Source: Dipteris shenzhenensis (lineage: Eukaryota > Polypodiophyta > Polypodiopsida > Gleicheniales). From it: a stretch of DNA of 64,000 nucleotides. This document shows, piece after piece, positions 59,420 through 64,000 of this stretch. Each line of letters opens with the position of its first letter. The stretch's first letter is position 1. The translations under genes were made by a program, and so were the position numbers. The notes under the pieces are model-generated. The model was not told where the DNA came from. It did no database searches and saw only the letters and a list, made by a program, of their open reading frames with translations. The stretch lies in NCBI GenBank assembly GCA_047967505.1, contig CM106540.1; one strand, given 5' to 3'.

Positions 59420-60484
59420 ACTGCGAAATGCCTCAAACTTTTCATGTGGAAGTGCTTTGGTGAAAATGTCTGCAACATTGTCATGTGTTGACACATAGAT
59501 CATGCTGATCTCTCCTGCATGCAACTTCTCTCTGACGTAGTGATAGTGAACCTCAATGTGCTTCGTGCGAGAAACACAGGATTCTTTGCCACTGCAATAG
59601 CACTCTGACTATCAGTGAGAATTGGAGAAGGACCCTCCAATGAAAGATGAAGATCAGCAAATAAACGACGCAGCCAAACACATTCAACTAACGCTGTGAA
59701 AGCTGCCCTATACTCAGCTTCACATGAAGAGGTAGCCACTATAGATTGTTTCTTGCTCAACCAAGAAATACAAGCTTTGCCCAAAAAGAAACAATTGCCA
59801 CTTGTGGACTGCCTAGTGTCATAATCTCCAGCCCAATTTGAGTCACTGGAGGCATGCATCTGCAAGTCACCCCCCTTGGGAAACATCAAGCCAAAAGACT
59901 TGGTACCTTGCAAATAACGGAAGATGCGTTTTACAGCCTGCCAATGCATAGTCTTTGGGCTGTGCATATATCTGCTCACCTGAGAAACTGCAAACTGAAT
60001 ATCAGGTCGTGTATTGCAGAGATAAATGAGGCATCCAACAGCCTGACTGTAGAGTGTGACATCAAATGATTCACCTGCTTCATGCATTGTAAGCTTCAGT
60101 CCCGGCTCCATGGGAGTAGCTATGGGCTTACAATCCTGCATGTTGAATCTGTCCAAGAGTTTTTGCACATACTTGGATTGAGACATACCGATGCCACTTT
60201 GCTCTTGAGTGAACTGGATCCCCAAATAAAAGTGTAGCAGCCCCAAATATGACATGTCAAAAGTGGTCTGTAATTCAGCTTTAAAATCTGCAATATTATC
60301 TTCATTTGACCTTGTGAGCAGTAAGTCATCTACATAAAGAATGATGACTAAAATATCCCCCCCATCCTTCTTGATGTAGAGGGTGCTTTCAGTTGGACTG
60401 TTGTGCAGCCCCTTGCTGGTCAGAAAGGCATGAATATTTGCATTCCATGCACGTGGGGCTTGTTTCAGCCCATACAAAGCTTTA
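59420..60484 (-). pseudogene. Copia RT C-terminal half and RNase H
   Basis: ALYGLKQAPRAW, 'ESTLYIKKDGGDILVIILYV', then the catalytic YVDDLLLTRSN, 'MSYLGLLHFYLGIQF', 'DRFNMQDCKPIATPME', RNase H SSDSNWAGDYDTRQSTSG, SSCEAEYRA, TDSQSAI and, after a one-base deletion near 59570, RTKHIEVHYHYVRE...DIFTKALPHEK in another frame. The catalytic Asp pair is intact. The RT is split from its N-terminus by the PLE. Confidence 0.9.
60471..60484 (+). repeat. Target-site duplication, left copy (14 bp)
   Basis: CATACAAAGCTTTA, identical to 63530-63543. It encodes the copia residues K-A-L-Y on the minus strand. Confidence 0.92.
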
Positions 60485-60599
60485 AAAAGAACCCTTTGAT
60501 GTGGAGAACTCATATCAAGCCCTTTAACATTCATCATTACCAACATAGTCATACACCTAACATCGTATGGAAACCTAAAGTTATGTTACGAGGTTGTCC

Positions 60600-63002
60600 T
60601 AGCTCTCCTGCAATCTCACATGTAGTTCGTGAGTTGCCTCCCTCACTTCCTCTTCCTCCACTTCCTCCTCCTTTAGTTCCTTTAACTTCCTCAGTTCCAA
60701 GAGTTTTTGCTTCTCGAGACTATAAAAGAAGATTACTCTACCTAGATAGATTAATGTCACTGGGTCTTTTTTCAATAAAAGTTTTTGAAAAATATAATGT
60801 CAAAGTTCTTTTTAAACTTCAATACACCTTGGAAAACTTCTCTTTTGAGGATTTGAATCTAAATAAGCTCCATTATATACAACTTAAAACTTCGTTGGAT
60901 CGCTTCTTAAAAGTAAAAGCTTCATTTTAAAGCAAAGAAGTCTATCTAAATAAGGAACTCTTGATTTGTATTTTTACTTCTCCCTCACTTGACAAGATAG
61001 GCTTAAACTCCATTTTGAAGTCTCCTGAAGTAATGGATTCTCTCCCTCATTTTGTGAGAAGAATTTGGAAGCATCCAGTAGTAGCTTGGAAGTATGTAAA
61101 AACTTTAGGACAAAAGGCTTTCAACTATGGAGAGATAGGTAAAAGGCTTTCAGAGCATTCAAAATCTTCTATCCTTAAAGAACCTTGTTGTTGTAAAAGT
61201 AAGAGATTCCAAAGCTTTATTGATGCTGATTTAGGACATGTAGTCACAACTGATACCTCAATTTTGCTTTCTAGTAACCTAAGAGACCTTTTCATGAAAG
61301 GCAAAAATTTCGATTGTACTCTTTTAAAGAGTCTTGCCTTTTAAAAGCTATCGATAAGGGAATCTCAAAGTTTGTTTTGCAATTAGAAGAATGTTTAGGA
61401 GTTAAAAATATCTTATCAGAATGGAAGGGGAAGATTTTGAAGAAAGTTACTTTGAAACTAGAAGAAGTCCCTTCGGTTATTTGCTCAAAGAAAAGTAACC
61501 ATCTTTCGAAAGAAGATGAAACTCTTCTTCGAAAATTCCATAGGAATTTTGTCATTTCTTATGTGGACAAATGTTCCAATAACTTTGTTTTTATTTGCAA
61601 AAAGTTTTACTTAGAATGTCTTTTGAGAGAAGTGAACTCGTCTGCCAAAACTTACGCCCCCGCCTTAGTTTCTCAAAAGATTTGATCTCAAAACATCAGA
61701 GTTTTTGCAAGTCTTCTGGGTTTGTTTGCAATCCAAGCATACCTTTTCTTTGTGCTGCTTGGAAGTTTCACAAAACTCCAAAAAAGCCAAGATTTATTGC
61801 AGCTGCTTGTGAGACTACTTTGACGAATATCTCTAAATGGCTAAGCTACTGCTTCAAAGCCATGTTGCCTAGTGTCCATGAACTTTGGAGGGACTTATTA
61901 AAAGAGGCAGATGTCCCCTCGAACTCAAGCTGGATTTTAAATGACTCTGTAGGAGTGATTTCTGTTGTAAAATTTTTTAATTCCTCTCGAAGCATTCAGG
62001 AAAAAGAGTCTCCTATTCTCCTTCAAACCTATGATTTTACGACGCTTTACACAAAGATTGAGCTGGAAGACCTGAAGTTTAGAATTAAAAAGCTAGTGGC
62101 TGAAGTTTTCAAGCTGAGATTTGACAAAGATAGATGCAAAGTGCTAAAAGTTGAGAAAACAGCCTTATGCTTTGACTTTTTGTGGCTAAAAAATAAAGAT
62201 CGTGACATAGGTTCTAAAAAGAAAAGATACACAAAGGTAGTAAGTGTAGAAGATGTTTGCTCTTGGATAGATTTTCTTTTAGATAATCTTTACATCACAA
62301 TAGGTGATTCTTTGTTTCAACAAGTTATAGGAATCCCCATGGGCACTAATTGTGCCGGTCTTTTTAGCAAACTTTTATCTTTTCACTTATGAATTTGAGT
62401 TTATGCAACGTCTTATTTCTATCAATACCTGCCCTATCATTTTACATAAGCTTAGTCAAGTTAGGCGTTTTATAGATGATTTATTTGTACCAGATGTTCC
62501 TAACTTTCAAGACTTTATGTACAAAAACGCTAGAGCTTTTGGAGAAGGAATCTATGCTCGTGACTCTTGTGAACTGAACTGCACTTCAAAAGGGGATTCT
62601 TGTGTTTTCTTAGATCTTAGACTTTCTCAATCTACCATAGGATTAGAGGTTGATATATACGATAAACGTGAACAACCTGAATATAGTGGTTTACACATTA
62701 TAAAAATGCCTCACATTGACTCAAACATTTCTGATTTGGCAAAATATGGAGTCATTTCTTCCCAATTCCATAGATTTTCCCGCCTTTGTACAACTAAGGA
62801 GTCTTTTATCACTCATTGTAGTAATTTGATCACTTTACTATTACACAAGAGGTATAATCCAAGGAAAATAATGAAAAAAGTTCGCACATTCTTAGATATG
62901 AAGTCTTTTATCTATGGTGTTTCGGCCTTAGGTTTGTTTAGAATGATTGAACTTAAGCTGAAAACAAAAAGCGGGGAGCTGAATAGCCCGTTTTTCTTTT
63001 AG
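60600..63002 (+). pseudogene. Penelope-like reverse transcriptase
   Basis: Four overlapping frames (breaks near 60930, 61340, 61680 and 62385) make one long protein. The N-terminal part holds PCCCKSKRF, 'DLGHVVTTDTSIL' and LRDLFMKG; next VDKCSNNFVFICKKFY; then the RT proper: AWKFHKTPKKPRFIAA, WILNDS, TYDFTTLYTKIELEDLK (first catalytic Asp), FQQVIGIPMGTNCA, NFYLFTYEFEF, RRFIDDLFV (catalytic DD), SCVFLDLRL, VDIYDKREQPE, IKMPHIDSNISDLAKYGVIS and LLHKRYNPRKIMKKVRTFL. The same ordered landmarks occur in the invertebrate PLE RT group with 'GIPMGTNCAP...RYIDD'. 'HKxP..PRFIA' and GIPMGT distinguish it from LINE and LTR RTs. Catalytic residues are intact; only frame breaks disable it. Confidence 0.82.
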
Positions 63003-63116
63003 TTTCAAAAGAGAGTTTGTTTGAGTATACTTGTGCTTTCTAAGTTAGAAATGTATTTTTGCCTCTTTGCAGAAACGAGACATAAGTGTAAAGTGCCTTT
63101 TAACTTTTTATGTTTT

Positions 63117-63121
<5 letters not shown>

Positions 63122-63150
<29 letters not shown>
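63122..63150. repeat. (GA)n microsatellite in PLE 3' UTR
   Basis: About 14 GA units, 120 bp after the RT stop codon. Confidence 0.95.
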
Positions 63151-63162
<12 letters not shown>

Positions 63163-63266
63163 GGAAGTTTTTGTTTCTTGACTTGCTTGTTTATTTTTGC
63201 TTAAGTAACCTGCTTCGTTTCTTCTTTATTTCTTGTTTTCATTCTCTTTTGTTTATTTGACGTATT

Positions 63267-63374
63267 TTAGCAAGCACTGGGTTTGCCCAAGAGACTCCGC
63301 GGGTCTTTAGAAACCCAGTATAGCTGCTTATGCTTGGGCACTGATGACGACATAAGTGTTGCTTTGCTTGCTAA
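63267..63374 (+). other. Predicted pseudoknotted RNA domain in PLE 3' UTR
   Basis: Outer stem: TTAGCAAGCA (63267-63276) pairs with TGCTTGCTAA (63365-63374), 10/10. Inside: stem A CTGGGTTT (63277-63284) with AAACCCAG (63311-63318), 8/8; stem B GCCCAAG (63285-63291) with CTTGGGC (63333-63339), 7/7. Stem B's 5' strand lies in the loop of A and its 3' strand outside, so A and B cross. Hairpin C: AGACTC-CGC-GGGTCT (63292-63306). Hairpin D: CGACA-taag-TGTTG (63348-63361). Helices A and B abut directly and could stack. Function unknown. Confidence 0.75.
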
Positions 63375-63492
63375 GTATGTCTTCCTTTTGCTTTTCATAA
63401 AAGTTTTTGTTTACCTCTTTTTTCTTCTCTTTCATTTTCTCTTTTATTTTCTTTGTAGATTTTTGATCTTTAGAACAACAAAAAATTCTAAA

Positions 63493-63525
63493 TTTGTATG
63501 ATTGGACTTATTCTAGTCTTACAAA
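63493..63525 (+). other. Terminal hairpin of the PLE
   Basis: Arms 63493-63503 and 63515-63525 pair with one mismatch and one G-U. The sequence ends 'tattctagtcttacaaag' like both ends of the 2.48-kb insert at 36-38.5 kb. Confidence 0.82.
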
Positions 63526-63529
63526 GGTA

Positions 63530-63543
63530 CATACAAAGCTTTA
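63530..63543 (+). repeat. Target-site duplication, right copy (14 bp)
   Basis: CATACAAAGCTTTA, identical to the left copy. Confidence 0.92.
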
Positions 63544-64000
63544 TTGAGCTTGCATACCTTAAGTGCATTTCCTGAAATTTCAAAGCCTGGAGGTTGTTTG
63601 ACATAAACCTCTTCCAACAAGTCTCCATTAAGGAAGGCTGTTTTTATGTCTAACTGATGAACATTCCATTGAAAATTTGCAGCCATTGCGATAACTGACC
63701 GGAGGGTTGTCATTCTGGATGTAGGAGCAAAAGTCTCCTCATAGTCTATGCCCTTTTTCTGAGCATATCCTTTTGCGACCAGCCTTGCCTTGTACCTGTC
63801 AATGGTGCCATCTGGCTTTCTTTTAACTTTGAAAACCCACCGTGTACCTATGGCATGTTTACTTGGTGGCAAATCGATAACTTCCCATGTTTGATTTTTT
63901 TGAATGGACTGCAACTCATCGTGCATGGCATTCATCCAATGCACATTATCTTGTGCCTCTTCAAATGTCTCAGGTTCCTCCTCATCAAGAAGAGTACCTG
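63544..64000 (-). pseudogene. Copia RT N-terminal part
   Basis: HWMNAMHDELQSIQKNQTWE, HAIGTRWVFKVKRKPDGTID, RYKARLVAKGYAQKKG, DYEETFAPTSRMTTLRSVIA, VHQLDIKTAFLNGDLLEEV, KVCKLNKALY and then the insertion point. No stop in this stretch. It continues upstream beyond 64000. Confidence 0.93.

Larger units (their letters stand above)
60485..63529 (+). mobile_element. Penelope-like retroelement (PLE), 3.05 kb
   Basis: Plus-strand insertion with a 14-bp target duplication. It carries a PLE-type RT in several frames, a (GA)n tract (63122-63150), a pseudoknotted 3' UTR domain and a terminal hairpin. No poly(A) tail, LTRs or terminal inverted repeats. No GIY-YIG endonuclease is recognised on either side of the RT, so it is either endonuclease-less or 5'-truncated. 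Confidence 0.85.
59095..64000 (-). mobile_element. Second Ty1/copia element, running off the right edge, split by a PLE
   Basis: 3' LTR 59095-59352, polypurine tract CTGCAAGGGGG (59353-59363), RNase H and RT (59365-60470), then the Penelope-like insertion (60485-63529), then the RT N-terminus (63544-64000) continuing beyond the window. Removing the insert restores KALYGLKQAPRAW. Confidence 0.92.

Noticed and set aside
63277-63339. Functional HDV-like ribozyme
   Set aside because: The stem order matches, but the hairpin is longer than the usual 3-bp P3, and I see no clear P4 or catalytic-cytosine joining segment before stem B's 3' strand. Kept only as a topological comparison.
63267-63374. 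Hammerhead ribozyme in the PLE 3' UTR
   Set aside because: CTGATGA (63341-63347) is followed by a short hairpin as in hammerheads, but the required GAAA after that hairpin and a cleavage triplet are missing. The only GAAA lies upstream in the wrong order.
1-64000. CRISPR array, bacterial operon or organellar insertion
   Set aside because: No regularly spaced short repeats with unique spacers, no prokaryotic gene arrangement and no recognisable chloroplast or mitochondrial gene.

Overview
This looks like nuclear DNA of a land plant with a large, transposon-rich genome. The evidence is intron-containing genes with canonical GT/AG plant splice sites, a plant-type PP2A B' subunit with its conserved first intron, plant Ty3/gypsy chromoviruses and Ty1/copia elements with initiator-Met tRNA primer sites, LINEs and a BED/DUF659 hAT transposase. 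Low gene density, a B' intron that seems to run past the window edge, a retained histone stem-loop-binding protein and a Penelope-like retroelement fit a non-flowering land plant (gymnosperm, fern or lycophyte) better than a flowering plant. That placement is inference.

Cellular genes. I can support two. A four-exon gene on the minus strand (8586 to 5813) encodes a histone mRNA stem-loop-binding protein (SLBP). Its RNA-binding domain is split across exons 2 and 3. The first coding exon of a PP2A B' (B56) regulatory subunit lies at 32376-33602 on the plus strand. It ends at the canonical donor, and I found no exon 2 in the next 30 kb. A third, two-exon candidate at 56235-57404 is unrecognised.

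Mobile DNA, left to right: a decayed plus-strand LINE RT (3.4-4.3 kb); a Helentron-type PIF1-helicase/endonuclease remnant (9.6-10.4 kb); a LINE ORF1/endonuclease remnant (14.5-16.3 kb); a decayed Ty3/gypsy with 5' LTR, gag, PR, RT, RH and part of IN (16.6-22.7 kb); minus-strand gypsy remnants (22.7-23.4 and 24.4-27.0 kb); a large minus-strand LINE (35.5-47 kb) split by two insertions, a 2.48-kb composite carrying an LTR and a nearly intact 6.7-kb chromovirus with 522-bp LTRs; a gypsy gag with 3' LTR (47.7-49.6 kb); a minus-strand copia whose RT has lost its catalytic YVDD (50.2-53.8 kb), adjoining a broken hAT (53.8-55.6 kb); and a three-level nest at the right edge, where a gypsy integrase/chromodomain region is interrupted by a second copia, itself interrupted by a 3.05-kb Penelope-like element (PLE) with a 14-bp target duplication.

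Most notable. The PLE 3' UTR has a 108-nt domain with a perfect 10-bp closing stem around an H-type pseudoknot. The PLE ends in a hairpin tail of about 65 bp that also occurs at both ends of the 2.48-kb composite in the LINE. A foldback of about 245 bp with near-perfect arms lies at 28489-28733. None of the unassigned stretches shows a recognisable gene; most carry microsatellites, tandem duplications or unrecognised AT-rich sequence.
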